Source: Paenibacillus illinoisensis NBRC 15959
GTDB taxonomy: Bacteria > Bacillota > Bacilli > Paenibacillales > Paenibacillaceae
Direction of reading: 5' to 3'
Assembly: GCF_004000925.1 (NCBI RefSeq)
Contig: NZ_BIME01000009.1
Span: 124,001-188,000 of the forward strand
Length of the DNA stretch: 64,000 bases
Under the pieces are notes generated by a model. That model was not told the DNA's origin and did no database searches. It saw only the letters and a list, made by a program, of their open reading frames with translations. Shown here piece after piece: positions 8,824 to 17,522 of this stretch. The translations under genes were made by a program, and so were the position numbers. The first letter of the stretch is position 1. Each line of letters opens with the position of its first letter.

Positions 8824-9713
8824 AAATGAAGGCGAAAACGGTCGATAAAATTGCTACATCCGTCATAGTTGTTTTAGCCTTGTTCATCGTGGTATTGCTG
8901 CTCGGTTTGCTGGGATTCATCCTGTTCCGGGGAGTAGGGCAAATCAACTGGCACTTCCTGACGAGTGCGCCGCAGCTGCTCAAAGGGGGCGGCGGGATTG
9001 GACCGCAGCTCTTTAACTCCATCTTCCTGTTGATCTTAACGCTCATTATCACCATTCCGCTCGGTTGGGGCGGAGGAATCTATATGGCGGAGTATGCGAA
9101 GCCAGGCAAGATTACAAGTTTTATCCGATTGGTTGTTGAGGTATTGTCCTCCTTCCCGTCGATCGTTATCGGTTTGTTTGGTCTCTTGTTGATTGTAAAT
9201 ACGTTCGGCCTCGGCTTCTCCCTGATCTCGGGTGCCATGGCGCTCGCGATATTCAACCTGCCGCTCATGGTACGTACAACGGAGCAGGCGTTCCGGGCCG
9301 TTCCGAAGGAACAGAAGGAAGCGGGCCTGGCACTGGGTCTGTCCAAATGGAAAATCATCACGTCCATCTTGCTGCCTGTGGCGCTGCCAAGCTTGATTAC
9401 AGGTACAATCCTGGCTTCCGGCCGGATCTTCGGTGAAGCGGCAGCCCTGATGTTTACTGCAGGGATGAGCAGTCCGCCGCTGGACTTCACGGATTGGAAT
9501 CCGACAAGCCCAAGATCGCCGCTTAACCCATTCCGTCCGGCAGAGACACTTGCCGTTCATATCTGGAAAGTCAACAGTGAAGGCATTGGGCCAGATTCCA
9601 AGGAAGTAGCAGCCGGAGCATCTGCGGTGCTTGTTATCCTTGTACTGGCGTTCAATCTGAGTGCGCGCTGGATCGGCCGGGTTGTATACCGCCGCATGAC
9701 AGCTTCGAAATAA
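8820..9713 (+). CDS. pstA: Phosphate ABC transporter permease PstA
   Basis: 297 residues, translationally coupled to pstC by an ATGA overlap. Six membrane helices; the EAA loop is AVPKEQKEAGLALGLSKWKI. The motif FGEAAALMFTAG near residue 205 is typical of PstA. The protein pairs with PstC as the second membrane subunit of the phosphate importer. pstB starts 12 bases downstream behind AAGGAGG. Confidence 0.96.
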   Translation: MKMKAKTVDKIATSVIVVLALFIVVLLLGLLGFILFRGVGQINWHFLTSAPQLLKGGGGIGPQLFNSIFLLILTLIITIPLGWGGGIYMAEYAKPGKITSFIRLVVEVLSSFPSIVIGLFGLLLIVNTFGLGFSLISGAMALAIFNLPLMVRTTEQAFRAVPKEQKEAGLALGLSKWKIITSILLPVALPSLITGTILASGRIFGEAAALMFTAGMSSPPLDFTDWNPTSPRSPLNPFRPAETLAVHIWKVNSEGIGPDSKEVAAGASAVLVILVLAFNLSARWIGRVVYRRMTASK

Positions 9714-9725
9714 GGAGGAACCAAC

Positions 9726-10481
9726 ATGGCCATACCTTTTGGTACGGAACAGTTAAGCATATATTATGGACATTTCCAGGCAGTCAAGCAGATCAGCCTC
9801 GCGTTTCCTGAAGCCAGCGTTACAGCGCTGATCGGACCTTCCGGTTGCGGTAAATCCACGTTTTTGCGGTCCCTCAACCGCATGAACGATGAGATTTCCG
9901 GTTCCCGCACAGAGGGGCACATCTGGATGGATGGTAAAGACCTGAACGAGCCAGGCACCGACGTGATCAAATTGCGCCAGAAAATCGGCATGGTGTGGCA
10001 GAAGCCAAACCCATTTCATAAGTCCATCTATAACAATATCGCGTTTGGCCCCCGCTACCGCGGTATCAAAGGCAAGAAGGCACTGGATGAAATCGTGGAG
10101 AAAAGCTTGCGCCGCGCCGCGCTATGGGATGAAGTGAAGGACCGACTGAATGAATCGGCCCTGTCTCTCTCTGGTGGACAACAACAGCGTCTGTGTATTG
10201 CACGTGCCTTGTCGGTTGATCCTCAGATTTTGCTGCTCGATGAGCCGGCATCAGCGCTGGACCCGGTATCGACGGGTAAAGTAGAGGAACTCATTTCCGA
10301 GCTTAAGAAGGATCTCCGAATCGTAATCGTAACCCATAATATGCAGCAGGCAGCACGCATCTCGGATTATACAGCGTATTTTTATCTGGGAAGCATGATT
10401 GAGCACGGGGATACAGAACATATCTTCACCAACCCCGATAACCGTTTGACACAAGAGTACATTATGGGACGTTTCGGTTAA
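9726..10481 (+). CDS. pstB: Phosphate ABC transporter ATPase PstB
   Basis: 251 residues, ATG behind AAGGAGG. Walker A GPSGCGKST at 37-45, PstB-type Q-loop with MVWQKPNPFHKSIYNNI, ABC signature LSGGQQQR at about 148-155, Walker B ILLLDEP at about 168-174, and switch His in VTHNM. It powers phosphate import by PstCA on the cytoplasmic face. phoU, which often follows pstB, is absent; a strong terminator closes the operon instead. Confidence 0.97.
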   Translation: MAIPFGTEQLSIYYGHFQAVKQISLAFPEASVTALIGPSGCGKSTFLRSLNRMNDEISGSRTEGHIWMDGKDLNEPGTDVIKLRQKIGMVWQKPNPFHKSIYNNIAFGPRYRGIKGKKALDEIVEKSLRRAALWDEVKDRLNESALSLSGGQQQRLCIARALSVDPQILLLDEPASALDPVSTGKVEELISELKKDLRIVIVTHNMQQAARISDYTAYFYLGSMIEHGDTEHIFTNPDNRLTQEYIMGRFG

Positions 10482-10535
10482 GGAAATTGCATGACATTGG
10501 ATGGAGTATAATATAAAGCAATAAACAGAGAAGAA

Positions 10536-10584
10536 AGCATAACTCCCGAACAACAAAGTTTGGGGGTTATGCTTTTTATATTTT
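10536..10584 (+). terminator. Rho-independent terminator of the pst operon
   Basis: GCATAACTCCCGAAC / GTTTGGGGGTTATGC stem (one G-T pair) with an AACAAA loop, then TTTTTATATTTT. Confidence 0.9.
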
Positions 10585-10722
10585 AGTAATGGTAGAGTTT
10601 GCCATAACAAAAACAATCATGCTACGATAACCAGAGTTACAAGATAGTTAGTGCACAGATCTATGTTTCTGAAGGTAGAGATGATGACAAGTTGGATATC
10701 TAGGACTCTGAAGGAGATGTTG

Positions 10723-11778
10723 ATGATAACAACGGACCGCGAACGATTCATGGACAGCTTGGTAGCGGATGCGATAACACGCTATCCCTTAAGGAGGCCC
10801 TCGGCCTGCTTTATCCGTCACAATGAGAATCTGACCTATCATATTATGGACGAAGCAAGTGGACAGAAGTATCTGCTGCGTATACATAAAGCTGCTTATG
10901 CAAGCATGACCGGTATTCAACATACACGTCCGGCACTGGAAGCGGAGATGAATCTCCTTCATGAAATAAAATCATCTACCGGATTACGCGTGCAGAATCC
11001 TGTTCGTAATCTGTCGGGAGATTGGGTTACTGTCTGCTTCCTGGAAAGTGGGGAGGAAATCTGCTGCACCATGCTGGAATGGATTGAAGGCAGGGACATT
11101 CAGCAAGGGGAGCAGCTGACAAGAGAGCAGATTCATGACTTGGGGATACAGATGCAGACACTTCACCACTATGGTCGCATGAAGGATAGACCTGATACAA
11201 CCAGCACCGGACCAGAAGCGAAGGATGGCTGGATAGGCCAGACTGAAGTCCGTCCATCATATGGCAGTATCAAGGAAAATCTGAACATGCTTGGGCAGCT
11301 TGAGGAAGGCGTCAGATTGGACATATTTACACCTGAGGATTTTGCCTTGATACGTGAGACGTTTGGGAATATCAACAACCAGCTGGAAGCATATCCTATT
11401 GGCCCAGAGACATGGGGAGTGATTCATGGTGACATTACCCGGGGGAATCTGCTGGTGACGGAACAGGGAATCTCCATGATCGACTTTTGCTTATATGGTT
11501 ATGGCTATTATCTTTTCGATGCTGCAGGTGCAGCCTTGATCTTCAATGGGGAAGAACGGGATATCTTCCTATCGGGTTATACCAAACAAACAGCTCCGCT
11601 CACCAAACAAGAGATCAGGCTGATGGAAGGATTCATGCTTATTTTTACGTTCGGTTACTATGCCTTCCAGATGGCCAACGAGTCCAGACATGAATGGATG
11701 AAGGATCGGATGCCGAAGCTCTGCAGCAAATATTGCAGACCCTACGTCGAGAACCACAGTATTTTCTATGAATTATAA
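10723..11778 (+). CDS. Aminoglycoside phosphotransferase (APH) family protein
   Basis: 351 residues from the ATG at 10723, six bases after AAGGAG. Upstream in-frame ATGs (10651, 10717) have no spaced ribosome site. The kinase-like fold of the APH/choline kinase family is indicated by the catalytic loop HGDITRGN (His235, Asp237, Asn242) and the metal-binding IDF of MIDFCLYGYGYYLFD. The N-terminal half carries a nucleotide-binding region with RIHKAAYAS. Such proteins phosphorylate small hydroxyl-bearing molecules such as antibiotics, homoserine, choline or sugars; the substrate here cannot be told. It is monocistronic, between the pst terminator and a hairpin near 11840. Resistance should not be assumed from family membership. 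Confidence 0.85.
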   Translation: MITTDRERFMDSLVADAITRYPLRRPSACFIRHNENLTYHIMDEASGQKYLLRIHKAAYASMTGIQHTRPALEAEMNLLHEIKSSTGLRVQNPVRNLSGDWVTVCFLESGEEICCTMLEWIEGRDIQQGEQLTREQIHDLGIQMQTLHHYGRMKDRPDTTSTGPEAKDGWIGQTEVRPSYGSIKENLNMLGQLEEGVRLDIFTPEDFALIRETFGNINNQLEAYPIGPETWGVIHGDITRGNLLVTEQGISMIDFCLYGYGYYLFDAAGAALIFNGEERDIFLSGYTKQTAPLTKQEIRLMEGFMLIFTFGYYAFQMANESRHEWMKDRMPKLCSKYCRPYVENHSIFYEL

Positions 11779-11838
11779 GATCGTTATTTAATATAGTAAG
11801 CACGACATTACGACCACATGCTTGAGCCAATATAATTG

Positions 11839-11867
11839 GGGCGTCCTGAACTCAGGGGGCTCTTTTT
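11839..11867 (+). terminator. Terminator-like hairpin
   Basis: GC-GT-CCTGA / TCAGG-GG-GC stem with internal mismatches, followed by TCTTTTT. It probably ends the APH-family gene. Confidence 0.5.
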
Positions 11868-11975
11868 GTATACTCTTAGCTTTTTTGCTTCAAGAACCAT
11901 TTATGAAGAAAGTATAAACTCTGCGGAGAAAAAGTTGTATTTCGTTACAATACAGTCATGGGAGGATGAGCAGCG

Positions 11976-12686
11976 ATGAGAGACAACGTGAACATATTGC
12001 TGGTGGAGGATGATCCGGAAATTGCCCGCATTTTGATGGACCATCTTCGGCGTGAGGGATATGGGGTGACCTGGGCTTCGAGCGGCCTGGAGAGCTGGGA
12101 AGATTTCAGGAAGGGGACCTATCAGCTGGTCCTGCTCGACCTGATGCTGCCGGAGATGGATGGGTTCACGGTATGTAAAAATATTCGGCTGATCAGCGAC
12201 GTTCCGCTGCTCATGATGAGTGCACGCATCGAAGAGGAGAGCAAGGTGAGAGGTCTTGGTCTGGGCGCTGACGATTATATTACCAAGCCGTTCAGCCTGG
12301 CGGAGCTTACAGCACGCATTGAAGCCCACCTGAGCAGATATCGCAGATATCAGGGCATCAAGCCGGAAGCGACCCATCAAGCGTACAACGACGGCTTGTC
12401 AATCAACCCATTGAAACAACAGGTGCAGGTTCACGGGGAAGATGTCATGCTGACGAACAAGGAATGGGCCCTGCTCACGCTGCTCGCCTCTCATCCGGGC
12501 CGTGCATTCACCAAAGCGGAGCTGTATGAACATGTGTGGAACCAGCCAGTAGCAGGAAGCTCAGGTACGGTTACCGTGCATGTAAAAAGCCTGCGGGCCA
12601 AGCTGGGCGACGAACCACATCAACCACGCTGGATTCAGACCGTGTGGGGCAGCGGATACCGATTTATAGGAGATATAGCAGAATGA
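11976..12686 (+). CDS. OmpR-family response regulator
   Basis: 236 residues, ATG behind GGGAGGATGAG. Receiver domain at 1-125 with acidic pocket EDD and phospho-acceptor Asp55 in LLDLMLPEMDG, the conserved Ser of MMSARIE and the Lys of ITKPFS. The C-terminal winged-helix DNA-binding domain (about 140-233) ends in WGSGYRF. Its stop overlaps the kinase start (ATGA), so the pair is translated together. The following lipoprotein and ydbST genes lie in the same direction with small gaps, so this regulator probably controls its own five-gene operon (inference). The exact signal is unknown. Confidence 0.95.
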   Translation: MRDNVNILLVEDDPEIARILMDHLRREGYGVTWASSGLESWEDFRKGTYQLVLLDLMLPEMDGFTVCKNIRLISDVPLLMMSARIEEESKVRGLGLGADDYITKPFSLAELTARIEAHLSRYRRYQGIKPEATHQAYNDGLSINPLKQQVQVHGEDVMLTNKEWALLTLLASHPGRAFTKAELYEHVWNQPVAGSSGTVTVHVKSLRAKLGDEPHQPRWIQTVWGSGYRFIGDIAE

Positions 12687-14146
12687 AGCTGAAGTACTGG
12701 CTGATGGTTGCTTTTCTCATTGTGATGCTGCTTCCTGTCGCTGCAGGTTGGGCACTTTTCTCCCTGTACAACTACTATAACGACCAGCGCTCCGTAGCGG
12801 AATATGTAGAGTTAGCCGGACGGCTGGCTCCTATTGAAAAGAGGTTGTCCGATCCGGACTTGTACCGTCTGCAATCTTCGGATGCCTATGCTTCGCTCTC
12901 CGGGCTGGCTAGTGATCAAGTGAACGTTGACCTCTATCTGCCTTCAGGGATCCGGGTGTATACATCCGGCGGGGATACCTGGGCTGCCGGAGCTTATACA
13001 GTCAGGGGTTCGGAGCTATATCGTGATCTGTACGACATGCAGATTCGTCATCGCACGTTTACGCTGAAAAAGCCGGTATGGGAAAAGGGTGAACTGATTG
13101 GCATTTACGAGATTACCATGCTTCGCGGAGAGTGGCTGGAGGGCATCTCGGTTCGGACAGCCTGGGTCGTTGGGTTCGCTGGTGTTTTCTTTATCCTGTT
13201 ATATGGCACCGTGCTCTGGCTTCTATCCAGAAAGCTCTTCCGTCCGATGAGACATCTGATGGGCAGAATGCATGCATTTGCACGGGGGCAGGTTCCCGTG
13301 GATAACGTACCGGTACGTCGGGATGAAATGGGCATGCTGCTGGAGCAATTTGATGCAATGCAGGAGAAAGTCAAGCAGACTCAGGCAGAGGTGGAGAAGG
13401 AGCAAAAAGAGAAAGAGCTCATGGTTGCTTCGCTGTCTCATGATCTGAAGACGCCATTAATGTCCATCAGTGCCTACGCAGAGGCACTCAGTGTTGATGC
13501 TCCGCTGGAACCGTCAGAGAGACGGGACTACCGGAATGTGTTGCTTGGTAATGTGGAACGGATGAAACACATGATTGGTGAACTTGAAATGTATTCGGCG
13601 CTGGGTTCCAGTGAATTGGAGATGGCCATGGTTGAGGTGGAAGGAGAAGAGTTTTTCGATATGCTGCTTGGAAGTTACGGGGGACTAACTGAGCGTGGAC
13701 AGGTTGAGGTAAGAACGGTTGTCCGCACAGACCGCCTTTACCGGCTTCATCCCGAACAACTGATGCGTCTGACAGATAATTTGATCAACAATGCACTGCG
13801 TCATACAAGCAAGAACGGTTTGATGGGTCTGGGTGTTATTGCTTCAGATCAGCCGCTGCCGGAATGGGTTATTCCAACACTGGCGTTGGAGCTGGATAAG
13901 TACAGAACGGGATCAACATTAATTCTGGTGCAAAATGAAGGGACTGCTATTCCCGAAGAACAGCTGGATCGTATTTTCGAACCCTATGTTCAACATCAGA
14001 ATCAGGAAGAGAAGGCATATGCGGGCAGTTCAGGTCTCGGATTAAGCATAGCCAAACGGATTGCCATCAAGCATGGAGGTGAGATGCGCATGTGGTCGGC
14101 TGAAGGATACGGCACGCTGGCTGTATGTCGATTGCCCGAGTTGTAA
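12683..14146 (+). CDS. Membrane sensor histidine kinase
   Basis: 487 residues from the ATG at 12683, which overlaps the response regulator stop. First membrane helix about 7-29, an extracellular region of about 130 residues, second helix about 160-182, HAMP, then HisKA with phospho-acceptor His253 in SLSHDLKTP. The HATPase region has N-box DNLINNALRHT and G-box SSGLGLSIAK. It is the partner of the upstream regulator. The extracellular loop is larger than in BceS-type intramembrane kinases, so a periplasmic-type ligand sensor is likelier (inference). Confidence 0.95.
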   Translation: MKLKYWLMVAFLIVMLLPVAAGWALFSLYNYYNDQRSVAEYVELAGRLAPIEKRLSDPDLYRLQSSDAYASLSGLASDQVNVDLYLPSGIRVYTSGGDTWAAGAYTVRGSELYRDLYDMQIRHRTFTLKKPVWEKGELIGIYEITMLRGEWLEGISVRTAWVVGFAGVFFILLYGTVLWLLSRKLFRPMRHLMGRMHAFARGQVPVDNVPVRRDEMGMLLEQFDAMQEKVKQTQAEVEKEQKEKELMVASLSHDLKTPLMSISAYAEALSVDAPLEPSERRDYRNVLLGNVERMKHMIGELEMYSALGSSELEMAMVEVEGEEFFDMLLGSYGGLTERGQVEVRTVVRTDRLYRLHPEQLMRLTDNLINNALRHTSKNGLMGLGVIASDQPLPEWVIPTLALELDKYRTGSTLILVQNEGTAIPEEQLDRIFEPYVQHQNQEEKAYAGSSGLGLSIAKRIAIKHGGEMRMWSAEGYGTLAVCRLPEL

Positions 14147-14179
14147 TGCCCTTAAACGAATGAGAGAGGATGAACGATA

Positions 14180-15271
14180 ATGATGAAAAAAGGATGGATG
14201 ATGCTCGGTACAGCGCTACTTGCGGGGTCACTGCTCGGAGGCTGCGCTGAGAAGGATCTGGTTGGCCTGTCAGGAGATGAGATGATCGAGAAGGTTGTCA
14301 CTGCAGAAACGAAACCCGCTTCGTACTATGCTGAAGGTGTAATGAAAGTGTGGTCGGATGACAAATTGAGTCACACCATGCACATTAAGGAATGGGTCGA
14401 CGGAGAGACCGGGCGTAAGCGCACCGAAACCGAGGAGAATGGCAATATCAGCTACGCGGTCAATAACGGAACAGACATCACCATTTACGAAAAAGAGACC
14501 GGAACGGCCTATTCGATGAACGTATCTGACACGGGACAACAGCCAGAACAGACTCAAAAACAGATGCTGGTGGATCAGCTGGAACGGTTGCGGGATTCCC
14601 ATGATGTGGATATGATGGGACAGGAAGAGCTTCACGGACAGGAAGTCATTCACATCAAGCTGATGCCGAAAGAGGATGGTACCTTATCCCTTTCTTCCGA
14701 ATATTGGGTTGACCCCAAAACGTGGATGATTGTTAAAGTCATTAGCACATATGGTGATGAAAAGTCAGAAATGATCTATGATCCGATTCAATATGATCCT
14801 GAATTTTCGGAGGATACGTTCGTAATCGACATTCCCGAAGAAGTGGAAGTGAAAGATCTGAACGATCTGAGCCAGAGTTCGGAAGTGAGTCTGGAAGAAG
14901 CCGAACAAGCGTTGGGCCAACCCTTTTTACAGGATATGAGCGGTGAGCTTGAGCTGTCTCGAATGGAGATGTTTTCATCAAGCGGAGAGTTCGGCAGGGA
15001 TGAAGTGACCTTGTATTACGTCAACAACGACAAGGTTGAAGTGAGTCTGTCCATATTCAAGGCGCCGGATGAAAATGTGGATGATACACTGCTGCCTGAT
15101 GAGTCCAAGGTGGAGGTTCGGGATACCGAGGGTTCGTATATGAAGAGCATACGGAACATATCATGGACTGAAAATGGGCTGCGTTACTCCATCATGGGTG
15201 AGAACGAGGAATGGACGAAGGAGAAGCTTCAGGCTTGGGCGAAGAATCTGAAGCTTCCTAATCAGCCTTAA
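14180..15271 (+). CDS. LolA/YdcC-like outer-surface lipoprotein
   Basis: 363 residues, ATG behind AGAGAGGATG. The signal peptide ends in the lipobox LLGGC. The middle part (about 35-215) fits the LolA/RseB-like incomplete beta-barrel seen in Bacillus YdcC-type sporulation or envelope lipoproteins, with the typical YWVDPKTWMIVKV strand pair. A second region (about 235-355) resembles DUF4367-type domains. LolA-like folds bind acyl chains or act as anti-sigma sensors; a role here in sensing or shuttling a lipid-like ligand for the adjacent kinase or YdbST is inference. It lies 33 bases after the kinase gene and 31 before ydbS. Confidence 0.75.
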   Translation: MMKKGWMMLGTALLAGSLLGGCAEKDLVGLSGDEMIEKVVTAETKPASYYAEGVMKVWSDDKLSHTMHIKEWVDGETGRKRTETEENGNISYAVNNGTDITIYEKETGTAYSMNVSDTGQQPEQTQKQMLVDQLERLRDSHDVDMMGQEELHGQEVIHIKLMPKEDGTLSLSSEYWVDPKTWMIVKVISTYGDEKSEMIYDPIQYDPEFSEDTFVIDIPEEVEVKDLNDLSQSSEVSLEEAEQALGQPFLQDMSGELELSRMEMFSSSGEFGRDEVTLYYVNNDKVEVSLSIFKAPDENVDDTLLPDESKVEVRDTEGSYMKSIRNISWTENGLRYSIMGENEEWTKEKLQAWAKNLKLPNQP

Positions 15272-15302
15272 TTTTGAATGGTAGGAGAGTGTGAGTCACG
15301 CA

Positions 15303-15797
15303 ATGGATTACACAGAGGTTAACAACGGAGAACTGCGACGTCTCCACCCCAAAGCCAAACAAGCTACAGCCCTGACGGCCCTTATGGTCAATGGGCTGTT
15401 GACTCTTTTGGCTGCTGGATATCTGATGATCGCATGGGTTAGAGACTGGGTGCTGTGGCCGGGCTGGATTGGATTAGGGCTTTTTATCATTTCACTGATC
15501 TGGTACACCTGGATTCTGCCGGGATTGCGACACCGACACTTTAGTTTTCGGGTGGCTGAGGATGAAGTGGAGATCCATTCCGGCTGGTTATGGCATACGG
15601 ATACGATTGTGCCGATGACGCGTGTACAGCAGGTGGAACTGGAGAGCGGTCCGCTGCTGCGAAAGTATGGACTTGCCAAGGTCAGCATCGTTACTGCGGC
15701 AGCCACACTCCATATCGCCGGACTGGAAAGAGAGGAAGCAGAGCAATTGAAGCGTAATATCGGACATCTGGCGAAGGTGGAAGATCCCGATGAATGA
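15303..15797 (+). CDS. ydbS: YdbS-like membrane protein, bacterial PH domain
   Basis: 164 residues from the ATG at 15303. GTG at 15291 is an alternative start: GGAGAG is too close to the GTG and rather far from the ATG, so the start is uncertain. Two membrane helices (about 22-65) are followed by a bacterial PH domain (YdbS_N type), with the family stretch TDTIVPMTRVQQVELESGPLLRKYGLA. In B. subtilis ydbST belongs to the sigma-W regulon and gives resistance to an antimicrobial made by B. amyloliquefaciens. The reading frame overlaps ydbT by eight bases. Confidence 0.88.
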   Translation: MDYTEVNNGELRRLHPKAKQATALTALMVNGLLTLLAAGYLMIAWVRDWVLWPGWIGLGLFIISLIWYTWILPGLRHRHFSFRVAEDEVEIHSGWLWHTDTIVPMTRVQQVELESGPLLRKYGLAKVSIVTAAATLHIAGLEREEAEQLKRNIGHLAKVEDPDE

Positions 15798-17310
15798 ACC
15801 AAAGCATCTACATAAGCTGTACATGTTATTTCCCTTTTTTAGCGTAATGAAGTCCATCATTCCCATCCTCGTTCTACTCGTCATCAAAGGCGTGAACTGG
15901 AGCAAGTTTCCCTGGTATGGTTATGCTGCTGCCATTGTTCTATTTACGCTTCCTTTTATTTTGTACGGGTGGTTTAAATGGCGTAAATTCAGCTACACGC
16001 TTCAGGATGATCGGATTGTGCTGCGTCAGGGCATATTTGTCAGGGAGGAGAAATCGATCTATTTCAGCCGTATTCACTCCATCCAGACACAGCAGCCTCT
16101 GATTCAGCGCTTGCTCCGGCTGGCACAGCTCAAGATTGAGACGCCAGGCGGCAGTAAAGAGGCCGATGGTGTATTACCCGCTCTTGCCGTTGCGGAGGCC
16201 GAGCGGGTAGAGCAGTGGTTATATCAGAAGCGGAATGAGGCTGTGAAGAAAGCGGAAGCACCTCTCTCAGCTGAACATGCTGAAGATCTTAACTCAGATG
16301 AAGAGGGAGAATCTCCTGAGCAAAAGGAGAAACACATCAAGGCATCGGCTCCGCTTATTCAGCCGGAACGGGAGGTTCTGCTGCGGCTGTCAGCCGGAAG
16401 ACTGTTTGCCGGAGCGCTGACCACGATGAATCTGCCGCTCGTTGTCGTATTCGGTACTGGGGTTTATTCCTTCGCGGATGACCTGCTCCCTGCGCACTTC
16501 TACAGCAGCTTGGTTGAGCGGGCTGGACAGCTGCCAGCGATCTGGTGGCTCGGACTGGTTCCTGTCATGTTTTTGCTGGCTTGGATCTTGTCTGCTGTCC
16601 TGTTCACGATAAAGTATGCCGGATTCACGGTGGAGCAGGAAGGCGGTAATATTACGATTGTTTCCGGATTGCTCGACCGAAAGAAGCATGTGTTCTCACC
16701 AGGGAAGGTCCAGGCGGTGGAGATCAGGGAGGGACTGCTGCGACAGCCGTTTGGTTATGCCGAGGTGGAGATTTTCGTTTTGACTTCAGAGACGGAGAAA
16801 AAAATGATGCTTCATCCGCTGCTGCCGCTCCGCGATGTCAATGAGCTGCTTGCCCGAATTGTACCGCAATTCGTCATGCAGCCACCTGCTAACAGACCCC
16901 CGGACCGAGCTCGCTGGTTATTCCTGCGCTGGAAACTGCTTGGTGCAGCCCTGCTGGGAACAGCGGGGACGGTGTTTCTGGGCCCGATGGGTGCATTTCT
17001 ATTTCTCCTTATTCCCTTATGTGCCGTTTGGGGATACGGGTGCTTCAAGGATGAAGGGCTGAGCATTCAGGGCAAGCTGTTAACCCTTCGCCACCGGGCC
17101 ATCTCCCGCAGAACAGCGCTGATGCGCCGGCCTCATGTGGTCACAGTGGATACTGTGGCTACCCGAAGACAGCGAAGCAAGTCCTTGTTATCCGTTCGGG
17201 CGAGGCTGATGGTGAATCGGGGCGGCTTCAAAGCCATATTCATGGAATATGGCCAGGCTAATGCCGTAAAGGAATGGTTTCGGCAGGCTTCGAATTTGAC
17301 CCAAAAATGA
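15790..17310 (+). CDS. ydbT: YdbT-like membrane protein with bacterial PH domains
   Basis: 506 residues, overlapping ydbS by eight bases. It has an N-terminal helix pair, a PH domain (about 60-140, DDRIVLRQGIFVREEKSIYFSRIHSIQ), a Lys/Glu-rich cytoplasmic stretch (about 150-190), then further helices and PH-like repeats (about 270-355, and about 420-500 with LLTLRHRAISRRTALMRRPHV). YdbT and YdbS act together in B. subtilis in resistance to a bacteriocin-like compound, probably at the membrane. It is the last gene of the five-gene operon; a terminator follows at 17344. Confidence 0.88.
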   Translation: MNEPKHLHKLYMLFPFFSVMKSIIPILVLLVIKGVNWSKFPWYGYAAAIVLFTLPFILYGWFKWRKFSYTLQDDRIVLRQGIFVREEKSIYFSRIHSIQTQQPLIQRLLRLAQLKIETPGGSKEADGVLPALAVAEAERVEQWLYQKRNEAVKKAEAPLSAEHAEDLNSDEEGESPEQKEKHIKASAPLIQPEREVLLRLSAGRLFAGALTTMNLPLVVVFGTGVYSFADDLLPAHFYSSLVERAGQLPAIWWLGLVPVMFLLAWILSAVLFTIKYAGFTVEQEGGNITIVSGLLDRKKHVFSPGKVQAVEIREGLLRQPFGYAEVEIFVLTSETEKKMMLHPLLPLRDVNELLARIVPQFVMQPPANRPPDRARWLFLRWKLLGAALLGTAGTVFLGPMGAFLFLLIPLCAVWGYGCFKDEGLSIQGKLLTLRHRAISRRTALMRRPHVVTVDTVATRRQRSKSLLSVRARLMVNRGGFKAIFMEYGQANAVKEWFRQASNLTQK

Positions 17311-17343
17311 TATAGAAAAGCAACTTGGATTAAACCGACTTGA

Positions 17344-17371
17344 GACTGCCCGATTAACGGCAGTCTTTTTG
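17344..17371 (+). terminator. Rho-independent terminator after ydbT
   Basis: Perfect stem GACTGCC / GGCAGTC with a CGATTAAC loop, then TTTTT. Confidence 0.9.
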
Positions 17372-17522
17372 GTACGGGAAGCCTTGCGAAACATGATGAT
17401 CGACGCCGGGCATCGTCCATTTTTTTACTGCGAAAAAGGATCAAATAGGAGATAATACAATTATTGGGTTTTAATTCAGTGCTTCTTAAAATTCATGAAT
17501 GAACCTGGGAGGGATCTGATGG

